NCBI GenBank assembly: GCA_015657645.1
Contig: JACDQK010000122.1
Span: 1-40,671, forward strand
DNA: 40,671 nt
Origin: Novosphingobium sp.
Lineage (GTDB): Bacteria > Pseudomonadota > Alphaproteobacteria > Sphingomonadales > Sphingomonadaceae
Reading direction: 5' to 3'
The position numbers and the translations under genes were made by a program. Shown here in pieces: positions 25,932 through 34,755 of this stretch. How positions within the stretch are numbered: the stretch's first letter is position 1; each line of letters begins with the position of its first letter. The notes under the pieces were generated by a model that was given only the letters and a program-made list of their open reading frames with translations, had not been told where the DNA came from and did not search any database.

Positions 25932-26489
25932 TTAACGTGAAGGCGGAAGCGCGCTGGCCGCATAGCATTCCAGCACGTGGGCCAAGGGGCGGCCATCGGG
26001 CAGGCGCAGCAGTGCGCGCTGGAACAGTACCGTCCCGGCCGGACAATCCGGGCCAGCCCCCTGGCGGGTCTCGATCAATTCCCGCTTGAAGCCCAGCGGC
26101 GCGGCAACCTTGCCGAACGGCGTGGTGGTGCTGGCGAGGACCGCGTTCATTTCGCCCGTCAGGCGGCTGGGCACATACCAGTTCTGCGCCTGGCTCAGCA
26201 GTCGGCCGCCACAGGTCAGCCGGACATGACGGCTGCCGAGCGGCTCTTCGGCGGCGATGCCCAGCAGCGCGCGCAGGTCGGCCGGTTCGCTGACCAGTTG
26301 CCCGGGCGCCTGTTCGGCAATTACCCGCGCCGGATTGGCCAGGCCCTGCTGCTCGCACCATTGCTCAAGCGCTGCGGTGGCGCTGTCGTGACTGGCCAGC
26401 ATCCGCTCCAGCCCCTCGACCGGAGCGGCCGGCTGGACCGCGCAGGCGCTCAGCCCGGCCAGCGCCGCCGAAGGCAGGATACGGTTCAT
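25932..26489 (-). CDS. Putative lipoprotein, chorismate-lyase-like fold
   Basis: 185 residues. Start at 26489, four bases after the CinA-type stop, gives a lipoprotein-like leader MNRILPSAALAGLSAC. The middle and end (NWYVPSRLTGEMNAVLAST, PFGKVAAPLGFKREL, CPAGTVLFQRALLRLPDGRPLAHVLE) resemble the chorismate lyase (UbiC-like) fold, but an exported, lipidated member would not make cytoplasmic 4-hydroxybenzoate, so function is open. It is in a two-gene unit with the molybdopterin-binding-domain gene. Confidence 0.6.
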   Translation of the reverse strand: MNRILPSAALAGLSACAVQPAAPVEGLERMLASHDSATAALEQWCEQQGLANPARVIAEQAPGQLVSEPADLRALLGIAAEEPLGSRHVRLTCGGRLLSQAQNWYVPSRLTGEMNAVLASTTTPFGKVAAPLGFKRELIETRQGAGPDCPAGTVLFQRALLRLPDGRPLAHVLECYAASALPPSR

Positions 26490-26493
26490 TGGC

Positions 26494-27255
26494 TCAGATC
26501 CCGCCGGGCACGGCCTCGCGGCCCGTCGCAGCCAGCCCCGCCGCCAGCGCGGCCGAGCAGGTTTCGAGCAAGGCCGCATCGGTGCTGCGGATCACGAAAT
26601 TGGCGCCGACCCGGCCTTCGCGGAAGAAGGGGTAGGAACCGATGGCGACGCCCTCATGGTCCTTCTCGGTCTGGCGCAGCAGGTCGGCAATCTCGCTTTC
26701 CGGGACCCAGCAACCGACCGTGGCCGAAAGCACCGGCAGTCCGCCTTCGAGCGTCCCGGTCAGCGCATCGAGCATGCCGGCGGTGATCGAGGGGACCCCG
26801 GCCATGATGAACACGTTGTCGATCTTGATCCCCGGCGCGCCCGACATGCGGTTGGGGATCAGATCGGCCCCGGCCGGCACGCGCGCCATGCGCAGCCGCG
26901 CTTCATTGAGCCCGCCGCGCGTCTCGTAATAGCGCTCCAGGATCGCGCGGGCATCGGGGTGGATCTCCACCGCCACGCCCAGCGCCGCCGCGATCGCATC
27001 GACGGTGATATCGTCATGCGTCGGGCCGATCCCGCCGGTGGTGAAGAGGTAATCGTTGCGGGTGCGCAGGATGTTGACGGCCTCGACGATCGCCGCCTCG
27101 TCATCGGCGACGACGCGCACTTCCTTGAGGCGAATGCCCTGGACGTTCAGCCAGGCGGCAACCTGCGCCACGTTCTTGTCCTGGGTCCGGCCAGAGAGAA
27201 TCTCGTCGCCGATTACCAGCAGGGCGGCGGTCCAGGTACGCGAAGTGTCAGCCAT
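26494..27255 (-). CDS. CinA-type molybdopterin-binding domain protein
   Basis: 253 residues. The N-terminal MoCF/molybdopterin-binding fold is clear: AALLVIGDEILSGRTQDKN, DDEAAIVEAVNIL, YLFTTGGIGPTHDDITVDAIA and MAGVPSI. It corresponds to the N-terminal half of CinA ('competence/damage-inducible protein A') without the C-terminal nicotinamide-deamidase half; this short form is common in Alphaproteobacteria. Its role is unclear, with nucleotide pyrophosphatase activity reported for some relatives. Followed at once by the lipoprotein gene. Confidence 0.88.
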   Translation of the reverse strand: MADTSRTWTAALLVIGDEILSGRTQDKNVAQVAAWLNVQGIRLKEVRVVADDEAAIVEAVNILRTRNDYLFTTGGIGPTHDDITVDAIAAALGVAVEIHPDARAILERYYETRGGLNEARLRMARVPAGADLIPNRMSGAPGIKIDNVFIMAGVPSITAGMLDALTGTLEGGLPVLSATVGCWVPESEIADLLRQTEKDHEGVAIGSYPFFREGRVGANFVIRSTDAALLETCSAALAAGLAATGREAVPGGI

Positions 27256-27294
27256 GGCGGCGGGTTAGGCGAAAGCCAGCCGCCGCGCAATCCA

Positions 27295-27325
27295 GACCCT
27301 GCTTCCACCTGGCTGAAGCAGGGTC
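27295..27325 (-). terminator. Strong hairpin after the monooxygenase gene
   Basis: GACCCTGCTTC (27295-27305) pairs perfectly with GAAGCAGGGTC (27315-27325), an 11-bp stem with a 9-base loop. It lies 15 bases downstream of the monooxygenase stop, before the cinA-type start. It has no T-run, so it may be Rho-linked or an RNA-protecting hairpin. Confidence 0.65.
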
Positions 27326-27340
27326 TCGCCTTTGGTCCGA

Positions 27341-28845
27341 TCAGGCGTCAACCGTCTCGCGCACGCGGCGGAACTGCAGGATCCCGTCATCCAGCGGCGC
27401 CTGCCGCATGTCGATCTTGTCCTTGCGGTATTCCTGGTTGAGCCGCCACGGCAGGCTGGGTGCGTTCTTGGGCAGGATGTGCTTGCTGCGCTGGAAATAG
27501 CCAGAGGAGAACTCGGCGAAGATATCTTCCGCTTCAGGTTCGTCTTCCTTGGCGAGGACCGGCACGGCGACCTGGGCCTGAATGGCATCCAGTTGCTTGA
27601 CCAGCCGGGTCACGAATTCACCAACGATATCGACCCGCAGGGTCCAGCTGGCGTTGACATAGCCAAACACCGAAATGAGGTTCGGCACGTTTGAGAACAT
27701 GCAGTTGCGGTAGTAGAACTGCTTGGAAAAATCGACCGGTGCGCCATCGACTGCGACCGCAATCTTGCCGGCCATCGCCAGCTTCAGCCCGGTGGCAGTG
27801 ACGATGATATCGGCATCGAGATGCTCGCCCGACTTGAGCTTCACCCCGGTCTTGTCAAACTTCTCGATCTGGTCGGTCACAATGCTGGCCTTGCCGGCCT
27901 TGATCGCCTCGAAGAAATCGGCATCAGGCACCAGGCACAGCCGCTGCTCCCACGGGTTGTAGGGCGGCGTGAAATCGGCGGCGTTGTAGCTGGAGCCGAG
28001 ATGCTCCTTGAGCTGCTTCTCGATGAATCCCTTGACCTTTTCAGGTTGGGTCCGGGCCGCTTGAACACCAGGTCCTGCATGAAGATGTTCTTGGCGCGGG
28101 TGATCGCATAGGCGACCTTCTCGGGCAGGAACTTGCGCAGGGTATTGGCGAAGCGGTCCTTGGCCGGGCGGCTGACCATCCAGGTCGGCGTGCGCTGCAG
28201 CATGGTGACATGACCAGCGCCAGACTTGGCCATGGCCGGCACGATCGTCACGGCGGTCGCGCCAGAGCCGATCACCACCACCTTCTTGCCCTGAAAGTCC
28301 ATATCGTCGGGCCAGAACTGCGGATGGACAATCTGCCCCTTGAAGTCCTTCCGGCCGGGGAAATTGGCATCAAAGGGCTCGTCGTAATCGTAATAGCCGG
28401 CGCCCAGGAACAGGAAGCGGGTGAGGACGCGGCCCTGCTTGCCGGCCTGATCCTCGGTCACCACGGTCCAGCGCGCGGTCGCGCTGTCCCAATCGGCGCT
28501 GACCACCTTCTGGCCAAAGCGCATGTTGGGGCGCAGGCTGAATTCGTCGCTGATGTCGTTGAGGTATTCGAGGATCGCCGGGGCATCGGCGATCGACTTC
28601 TCATGCTTCCACGGGGCGAAGGAGAAGCCCAGCGTGTGCATGTCGCTGTCCGAACGGATGCCGGGATAGCGGAACAGGTCCCAGGTGCCGCCGAGCTGGT
28701 CGCGCCGGTCTAGAATCGCATAACGCTTGCCTGGGCAGTCCCTGGTCAGGTGCACGGCCATACCGATGCCGGAAATCCCGGCGCCGACGATCAGGAAATC
28801 AAGCACTTCTTCAACCAGCGACCCAATTGGCGTAAAGGCGTTCAT
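27341..28845 (-). CDS. EthA-like Baeyer-Villiger/flavin-containing monooxygenase (apparent frameshift)
   Basis: FAD- and NADPH-dependent monooxygenase of about 500 residues, inserting oxygen into ketones or oxidising S/N atoms. The N-terminal FAD site is FLIVGAGISGIGMA, with GGTWDLFRYPGIRSDSDMHT; the BVMO fingerprint FKGQIVHPQFWP is present, then VVVIGSGATAVTIVPA for NADPH. After a frame break near 28045 the C-terminal part continues with NPWEQRLCLVPDADFFEAI, IIVTATGL, YVNASWTLRVDIVGEF and PWRLNQEYRKD. Restoring one C in CC joins the parts. Overall it closely follows the ethionamide-activating EthA type. The gene is divergent from corA, with an inverted repeat between. Confidence 0.88.
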
Positions 28846-28868
28846 CGGTCTGGTCTCCCACCAGCAAT

Positions 28869-28882
28869 TGACATGTTTGTCA
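28869..28882. promoter_or_regulatory. Inverted repeat between monooxygenase and corA
   Basis: TGACA-TGTT-TGTCA, a symmetrical 5-4-5 repeat located 24 bases upstream of the monooxygenase start. EthA-type genes are often controlled by TetR-type repressors; no such regulator is adjacent here. Possible operator. Confidence 0.4.
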
Positions 28883-28928
28883 GTATTAACCGCCCGCTTA
28901 ACTCAAGCAAGGCGGGATTGCCAGTATC

Positions 28929-29924
28929 ATGCCGCTTTGGCAGAGCATGGCAATGATCATCGCATCGCGTCGTTATGCCGGGGGCCGGGTCGCCCTCTCC
29001 GATCTGCCGCTTGACGGCAAGCCGCGCGGTGAACTGCCGGCCGGGACCTTTGACTGGGTCGGGCTCTATGCCCCCAGCGCTGAGGAAATGGCCCTGCTCC
29101 AGGCCCAGTTCGGGCTCCACCCGCTGGCGGTGGAAGATGCGCTCAACCCGATGCAGATGCCCAAGATCGACGCCTATGGGCAGCAACTGTTCATCGTGGC
29201 CCGCACCGCCACGATCGAAGAGGGTGACAAGATTGCCTATGGCCAGACCGCCGTGTTCCTGGGCCGCGATTTCATCGCCACGGTGCGGTTCGGTTCGGAG
29301 CGCGATCATGGAACGGTCCGGAGCCGATTGGAAGCAGCGGCCGATCGTCTGATCGAAGGGCCGGACTATGTTGCCCATGCGATCCTCGATTTCGTGGTCG
29401 ATGGCTATCAGCCGATCATGGAGCGGCTGGAAGAAGCGGTCCAGACGATCGAGGAACGGGCGATCGATGCCTTCCCCGAACCCTCGACGATCCGCCGGAT
29501 CTTCCGCCTGCGCCGCCAGCTGCGCCGCTTCGTCCGGATTGTCGGGCCGATGGAGGAAGTCTGCGAGCGGCTTTCCACCACCGAACTGCCGGTGATCGAT
29601 GACAGCGCGCGGGTCTGGTATCGCGACGTGCTCGATCACATGCGGCGGACGATGCGGCGGATCGCGGGGCTGAACGAAACGCTGGCCTCGGTGGTCGAAA
29701 CCGCCAGCCTGCTTGAGCAGCACCGCCAGGGCATGATGACCCGGCAGCTCGCCGCCTGGGCCGCAATCCTGGCCGTGCCGACGGCGATTGCCGGGATCTA
29801 TGGCATGAACTTCGAATACATGCCCGAGCTACGCCAGCCCTGGGGCTATCCGGCAGTCATGGCAATGATCGCCGCGATCTGCGGCGGCTTGTGGCTGCGC
29901 TTCAAACGGATCGACTGGCTTTGA
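28929..29924 (+). CDS. corA: CorA family magnesium/divalent-metal transporter
   Basis: 331 residues. A large N-terminal cytoplasmic domain (FDWVGLYAPSAEEMALLQAQFGLHPLAVEDALN, typical of CorA) and long helices (RRIFRLRRQLRRFVRIVGPMEEV) lead to two C-terminal membrane helices (LAAWAAILAVPTAIAGIYGMNFEYMPEL and YPAVMAMIAAICGGLWLRFKR). The pore motif GMN is present, and the following loop FEYMPEL is typical. Works as a homopentamer in the inner membrane. An ATG at 28947 is an alternative start. It ends seven bases before the convergent flavoprotein gene. Confidence 0.93.
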   Translation: MPLWQSMAMIIASRRYAGGRVALSDLPLDGKPRGELPAGTFDWVGLYAPSAEEMALLQAQFGLHPLAVEDALNPMQMPKIDAYGQQLFIVARTATIEEGDKIAYGQTAVFLGRDFIATVRFGSERDHGTVRSRLEAAADRLIEGPDYVAHAILDFVVDGYQPIMERLEEAVQTIEERAIDAFPEPSTIRRIFRLRRQLRRFVRIVGPMEEVCERLSTTELPVIDDSARVWYRDVLDHMRRTMRRIAGLNETLASVVETASLLEQHRQGMMTRQLAAWAAILAVPTAIAGIYGMNFEYMPELRQPWGYPAVMAMIAAICGGLWLRFKRIDWL

Positions 29925-29931
29925 TCGCGCC

Positions 29932-31650
29932 CTAACTGGCCAGAGTCTTGCCCAGCAGGGTTTGCTGCCAATAGGTGGTGAAGAACACATTGTCCGGATC
30001 GCGCTGGGCCCGCAGGTCGAGGAAGTCCTGGAACTTGGGCAGGACCGTCGCGTAGTAGTTCGCCCACCAAGCGAAATTGTAATAGGGCACGAACTTGCCC
30101 CAGTGGAACCGGAACGGGACATTGTTCTTCAGCAGCAGGTCCCAGTACTGTTCGAAGAAGCCATGGGCCTGATCCGGGCTGCCTTCGTTGTCGCGGTACC
30201 AATAGGCATCGAACCGCACGACCCCGTCCTTGTACTCGTCGGTCCCGTCGCTGTAGCTGGGATTGAGCCAGCCGGGTGACGGCGCGGCGGCATAGATTTC
30301 CTGCGCGAAGTACCCGGTGGCCTGGTAGCCGCCATTGTCGAACATCCCCTTGAACAGGGTCATGGCCTGCTGGGTGTACTGGATCGGCACCCAGATCTCG
30401 ACGAATTCGGTGCTCAGCAGCACGTCGTCGGCGGTGTTGTCCATCGGCAGGCTGCGCCAGTACCAGTCATGGAACGGATCGCCCGCTTCCTTTTTCGTGG
30501 TAACCGGCGTGAAGAATGGGAGGGCCTTGGGATAAAGCAGCCGCATCGCCCCCTTGATACTGCCGATTACACCACCCACGGCCAGCACGAGCCAGCCGAC
30601 CACCTGGGATTTGAGCTTGGTCCACGCCCAGCCTGGCTGGTCGCTGAAGATCCGGGCAATATTGGCATTGTACCGCGCCACCTTGGTCTTCAGCAGCGCG
30701 TTGATCCGTGTCGAGTCGGAGTTGCCGACCAGCACCAGCAGCAGGGCGGCCAGCAGCATTTGGGTCTGTGCGAAAAAGGTCGGCGGGAATTGCTGGTAGG
30801 GAATCAGATTGGTGTTCGAGGCCGGCACTCGGCTCGCCCGCCAGATCTGGGCCACCGAATGCCCTTTCTGCGGGTACCAGGTCATCCGGCTATAGTCCGT
30901 GTCGGTCAGGAACTTCTGGAGTGATGGACGATCATCATCGCCGGGCCCGAACAGGTCGATCGGACAGGGCAGATCGTTTGGTCCGCCTTCATCGGGAGTG
31001 GGCGGGTAGGCTGTTTCCGTGCCCTGGATATTGTACATCGGCGCAAGTTTGAACCGCATCCGGGTGACGATTCCCAGCAGCCCCATGGCGGTCAGGAAGG
31101 CGGGAAAGATCGCGTTGTCCTGCTCGATCCATTCGGCATTGCCGAGCCCATCGACCACCCGGAAGGCAATGACATTGTCGAAGGCATATTTGACCGACCC
31201 CCCGGCCGAGCCGGTGCCGACGAAGCCGGCCACGGTCTGGTGGGTAATGCCGCCGGTGATGTTCACCGCCCAGCCCTTCTGCGCGATTTGATAGAGCATC
31301 GAGTTTTCGAGCGTCGACTGCCCGAACGGGTCGAGTGGGTCCTGGCCCAGATGGCAACCTGGTCCGACCTCGACGATTCCGTTCGTCTCGTCGATCCAGG
31401 CGAGATCGGCCATCTTGTCGAAGGCGATGTTGATATTGGGGCCGGTCGGCGGGCTTTCTTCCAGGGTCTTGTCTGGCTGATTGGGGCCGCCGGCCGCATC
31501 GGCATAGATCGACCAGGCGATCGAATGGGTCGCGCCGCGGGCGCGGACCTGCAGCTTGTTGGCGCGGGCATATTGCACCAGCGCGATCACGTCTGCCTCG
31601 GATGTTGGATGATAGAATCCGTCAGCGGCGGGTGAAATCGGTGGTGCCAT
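29932..31650 (-). CDS. Aldonolactone-oxidase-type FAD flavoprotein, large form
   Basis: 572-residue VAO/aldonolactone-oxidase-type flavoprotein. The N-terminal FAD-binding half includes SEADVIALVQYARANKLQVRARGATHS, VNITGGITHQTVAGFVGTGSAGGS and GLLGIVTRM. The C-terminal cap ends with FRFHWGKFVPYY, holding the HWGK signature of the aldonolactone oxidases, and FLDLRAQRDPDNVFFTTY. Unlike the enzyme at 34752 it has no signal peptide and carries extra mid-protein hydrophobic stretches (LLAALLLVLVGN, VVGWLVLAVGGVIGSI), so it may associate with the membrane. AAGGGG precedes the ATG. It starts 23 bases after the TIR-TPR stop, so the two probably form an operon. Substrate unknown. Confidence 0.8.
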   Translation of the reverse strand: MAPPISPAADGFYHPTSEADVIALVQYARANKLQVRARGATHSIAWSIYADAAGGPNQPDKTLEESPPTGPNINIAFDKMADLAWIDETNGIVEVGPGCHLGQDPLDPFGQSTLENSMLYQIAQKGWAVNITGGITHQTVAGFVGTGSAGGSVKYAFDNVIAFRVVDGLGNAEWIEQDNAIFPAFLTAMGLLGIVTRMRFKLAPMYNIQGTETAYPPTPDEGGPNDLPCPIDLFGPGDDDRPSLQKFLTDTDYSRMTWYPQKGHSVAQIWRASRVPASNTNLIPYQQFPPTFFAQTQMLLAALLLVLVGNSDSTRINALLKTKVARYNANIARIFSDQPGWAWTKLKSQVVGWLVLAVGGVIGSIKGAMRLLYPKALPFFTPVTTKKEAGDPFHDWYWRSLPMDNTADDVLLSTEFVEIWVPIQYTQQAMTLFKGMFDNGGYQATGYFAQEIYAAAPSPGWLNPSYSDGTDEYKDGVVRFDAYWYRDNEGSPDQAHGFFEQYWDLLLKNNVPFRFHWGKFVPYYNFAWWANYYATVLPKFQDFLDLRAQRDPDNVFFTTYWQQTLLGKTLAS

Positions 31651-31673
31651 GGTCTTGCCCCTTGTTGGTCAGC

Positions 31674-33386
31674 TCAGGTCGCAGTCTCGCTCATCGTGTC
31701 TGGCACGGCATTTTCTGCCGCCAGATGCCAGATCCGTTCAAACACTTCGCCGTTGCGCTGCCGCACAGGATCGGCCTGGCGCGAGGTGCGGATCGTCCCC
31801 AGGAACAGCTCCAGCTTCTCGTCCGGATAGACCCGGCGCAATTCGCGCATGTCGGCCACGGCTGCCGCGTCATCGCCCAGTTCGGCATGGAAAACGGGCC
31901 GCAGCATCAGCCCGGTGTGATCGCCCGGCATGATCTTCAGGATCTTGCTGGCGGTATCGCGCGCCTCTTCGAGGCGGCCGGCGCCATAAAGCGCCCAGCA
32001 GCGGTTGATCAGCGAGATGGTCAGGCTGAACCCGCTCGGGGCCTGGTGATCGGCCTTGTCGAGCAGGGCGATCGCCTCGTCATAGCGTTCGATCCGGGTA
32101 TAGGCCCCGGCGAGGGCCTGGAGCGCGTCAGCCTGGTCCGGGTTCAGCTCAACCGCCCGCTCGGACAATTGCAGCGATGACGCCCAGTCCTGGTTGTAAT
32201 AGCGCACCAGCGAGGCCTGGACGAGCACCAGCGGGTGGTTGGGGTTGAGCTGAAGCGCCCGGTCGACGCGTTGCAGGGCTTCCTCGAGCAGTTCGGGATT
32301 GAGGCTGCCGAGCCGCTGGTAAAGCAGCCCCAGCAGCAGGCCCAGGTTGGCCTCGGTCAGGGCGAGGTTGGGCGCGAGTTCGACCGCACGGCGGGCATGG
32401 ACAATCGCCTCGCGCAGGCCCTCTGGGAGCATCCGCGGGATCAGCATCCAGCCGCGCTTCATTGCATCCCAGGGCGAGTCGGCCTCACCCTTCTTGCTGG
32501 CCCGGTCCATTTCGATGTTCTGGATCTGCACGCCGATATGGCGGACCACATCGTCGACCAGATCGTCGAGCAGTTCAATCTGCTCGCCCGCGGCGCGATC
32601 GAATCGCTCGGTCCACAGGATCGCGCCGGTCTTGGCTTCGAGCAATTGGGCAGAGAGCCGCAAGGTGCCGCCAATCCGGCGGACGTTGCCTTCCATCAGG
32701 TAATCCGCCCCCAGCGTTGCGCCGATCCGGCGGACGTCGCTGTCCTGGGCGCAGGCGCTGACAATGGCGCCGTGGGTAATCACGCTCAGCCCGCGGCCGC
32801 GCGACAGGGCAAACGAGATATCCTCGGCGATCAGCTCGCCGAAATCGTCGTCTTCGGGCCGACCGCTGCGATTGGTGAAGGGCATGACCGCCATGGTCGG
32901 CCGCTTGCTGACCTTGCGGCGCGGCGCGGGCGGCTGGGCCGTGGCCCGCAGCAGATCGCCGCCGCTCGCTTCGGCGCGGTGTTCGGCCGGGCGCCCCACG
33001 GCGATCTGGCGACGCACATCGTCGACCAGTCCGCGCCAGGCCGGATCGGATGTGTCGCCATGCCAATGGGTCAGGTCGGCGGTCTGAGTCAGTTCGAACA
33101 TGACCGGCCGCTCGCAGGCCTCGATCGTGACCGGCACCATGGTCTTGTTGCGATCGGCGATGGTTGCCTCGGCCCGGACCCAGCGCGACACAACCGAGCG
33201 CGGCGACCACAACACCACGACGGCCTTGGCCTGCCGCAGCGCCCGCTCGGTCACCTCGTCATAGGTTTCGCCCGAGCGCAGGGTAACGTCCCACCACACC
33301 GACAAGCCTTCGGCGGCGAACCCCTCGGCAAAGAGCCGGGCCCGCGACTGGTCTTCCCGATTGTACGACAGGAAGATGTCGTCCAT
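31674..33386 (-). CDS. TIR - TolB-like - TPR protein
   Basis: 570 residues in three parts. Residues 1-~135 form a TIR domain: MDDIFLSYNREDQSRARLFAEGF, a BB-loop-like WWDVTLRSGETYDE, and SRWVRAE with S67, W69 and E73 matching the SxWxxxE pattern whose glutamate is catalytic in NAD-cleaving TIRs. Residues ~163-300 match the TolB-amino-terminal/FlgO-like domain (AVMPFTNRSG, ADYLMEGNVRRIGGTLRLSAQLLEAKTG). From ~325 there are TPR-type repeats (ALQRVDRALQLNPNHPLVLVQA, SLQLSERAVELNPDQADALQALAGAY). A better-known architecture has an adenylyl-cyclase domain in the TIR position. No signal peptide, so cytoplasmic. SD-like GAGGA precedes the ATG. Signalling or defence is possible but unproven. Confidence 0.85.
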   Translation of the reverse strand: MDDIFLSYNREDQSRARLFAEGFAAEGLSVWWDVTLRSGETYDEVTERALRQAKAVVVLWSPRSVVSRWVRAEATIADRNKTMVPVTIEACERPVMFELTQTADLTHWHGDTSDPAWRGLVDDVRRQIAVGRPAEHRAEASGGDLLRATAQPPAPRRKVSKRPTMAVMPFTNRSGRPEDDDFGELIAEDISFALSRGRGLSVITHGAIVSACAQDSDVRRIGATLGADYLMEGNVRRIGGTLRLSAQLLEAKTGAILWTERFDRAAGEQIELLDDLVDDVVRHIGVQIQNIEMDRASKKGEADSPWDAMKRGWMLIPRMLPEGLREAIVHARRAVELAPNLALTEANLGLLLGLLYQRLGSLNPELLEEALQRVDRALQLNPNHPLVLVQASLVRYYNQDWASSLQLSERAVELNPDQADALQALAGAYTRIERYDEAIALLDKADHQAPSGFSLTISLINRCWALYGAGRLEEARDTASKILKIMPGDHTGLMLRPVFHAELGDDAAAVADMRELRRVYPDEKLELFLGTIRTSRQADPVRQRNGEVFERIWHLAAENAVPDTMSETAT

Positions 33387-33444
33387 TTCGTCCTCAGTTA
33401 GCGGTGAATGGGCGGAAGGCTAACGCTTTGGTGATGCTAAGTCA

Positions 33445-33465
33445 AAGCCCGTAAATCCGGGGCTT
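33445..33465 (-). terminator. Probable terminator after the exported PLP-enzyme gene
   Basis: AAGCCC (33445-33450) pairs with GGGCTT (33460-33465), with additional C/G pairs and a TAAATC loop. On the minus strand the stem is followed by TGACTT. It would separate the cytochrome - oxidase - PLP operon from the TIR-TPR gene. Confidence 0.45.
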
Positions 33466-33510
33466 GCAGCCTGGTGGCGAACTATTCTGGCGAGCCCTGA
33501 GAGTGTTGCC

Positions 33511-34755
33511 CTAGGCGCTGATCGGCAAGGTCGGCCAAGTTCCGGCCACATCGCCGCCGTTGTAAAGCACGATATCGCCAAACTGCAGGAACAGCGCCTC
33601 GCTTTGATCGGGGCGGAGGAAGACGTGATCGTCGACTTTCAGTTCGACTTGGCGCGAGCCGGTCAGCAATTCCTGGTTCGATGAGCGGCCGAACAGCTTT
33701 GAATATTCCAGCCCCGGCGGCGAGGCGGGCCTCGCCAGCCAATGCCCGCCGTGGATGAAGAACCCGCGCTGGGTGTTTGGGTCCCACCAGTGCATTGGGC
33801 CGGACAGCGCCTCGACCCCCGGCAGCTGCTGGTCCGAACCGGCCTTGAGTACGGGCGTGGCGATGAAGGCAACGGCCTGCAATGCGCCAAGGTCTTCGTA
33901 GTCGAAGTCCCCTGGCTTGACGAAGGCCGAGCCAACCGAGACCTCGTTGGCCACGGTCCCGGCGCAGTGGCGCACGAACGTCGGGCTGCCGGCGGTGTTG
34001 AGGGTGAGTTTGGCCGGATCGAGCCCGGCTTCCTGCACTGCGCCGATCATCGCGCGATAGGCGTCCTGCGCGGCGGCAAAGGCGCCATCGGGGCTGGGCA
34101 TCTTGGGCACGTGCGGGTCATAGCCCATCAAGCCGGCGATGGTGGCGCCGTGGCTCGCCGCAGCCTTGGCCGCCGCAGTCAGCGCTGCCGGATCCGTGAA
34201 TCCGCCGCGATGGAGTCCGACATCGATTTCCAGGCTGGCGCGCCAGGTCAGGTTGCGCGCCTTGGCAATCGCGCCATAGGCCGCCAGCCGTTCGGGCGTA
34301 TCGATCAGCCATTGGATGCCACCAATCGCCTCGGCCCCGGCCCGATCGATCACGCGGGCGAATTCGGACGCGGGCAGCGGCTTGCCCAGCAGGTAGTCAG
34401 CCAGCGGGTGGAGCGGCAGCAGTTGCAGCAGCATTTCGGCGCTGAACACCATCAGCCGCTCGGTGCCCATTCCCGCCATCACCGCACCGAGCAGGCCGGG
34501 TGCGGGCAGCGATTTGGCCACCACGCGCAAGGGCAGCTTGCCTGCCGTGACCCGGCTGCGGATCGCGGCAATGTTGGCAGACAGGCGCTGCTGGTCGATC
34601 ACCAGCACCGGGTGCATCAGCCCGGCCCGTTTCAGTGCGGCAGAGAGGCCCGCGAAGTAGGGATCGTGCATTCCGCCTCCTTCCGCCGGGCGCAGTGCAA
34701 TCAGGCCTGCCCCGGCCAGGGCCGCGCCGCCGATCAGGACCGTGCGCCGCCTCAC
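33511..34755 (-). CDS. Exported alanine-racemase-fold PLP enzyme (D-threonine-aldolase-like)
   Basis: 414 residues with a twin-arginine-like leader MRRRTVLIGGAALAGAGLIA. The body is a fold-type III PLP enzyme: VLVIDQQRLSANIAAIRSRV precedes LPLRVVAKSLPAPGLL, where K81 should bind PLP, then LEIDVGLHRGGFTDP, GLMGYDPHV and TLNTAGSPTF. The C-terminal domain resembles that of D-threonine aldolase/D-serine dehydratase, but the usual zinc-site HxC is not obvious there; instead FLRPDQSEALFLQFGDI appears. Catalysis may therefore differ. GTG start, overlapping the stop of the oxidase gene by GTGA. Export of a PLP enzyme by Tat would allow cofactor loading before transport. Substrate unknown. Confidence 0.82.
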   Translation of the reverse strand: MRRRTVLIGGAALAGAGLIALRPAEGGGMHDPYFAGLSAALKRAGLMHPVLVIDQQRLSANIAAIRSRVTAGKLPLRVVAKSLPAPGLLGAVMAGMGTERLMVFSAEMLLQLLPLHPLADYLLGKPLPASEFARVIDRAGAEAIGGIQWLIDTPERLAAYGAIAKARNLTWRASLEIDVGLHRGGFTDPAALTAAAKAAASHGATIAGLMGYDPHVPKMPSPDGAFAAAQDAYRAMIGAVQEAGLDPAKLTLNTAGSPTFVRHCAGTVANEVSVGSAFVKPGDFDYEDLGALQAVAFIATPVLKAGSDQQLPGVEALSGPMHWWDPNTQRGFFIHGGHWLARPASPPGLEYSKLFGRSSNQELLTGSRQVELKVDDHVFLRPDQSEALFLQFGDIVLYNGGDVAGTWPTLPISA

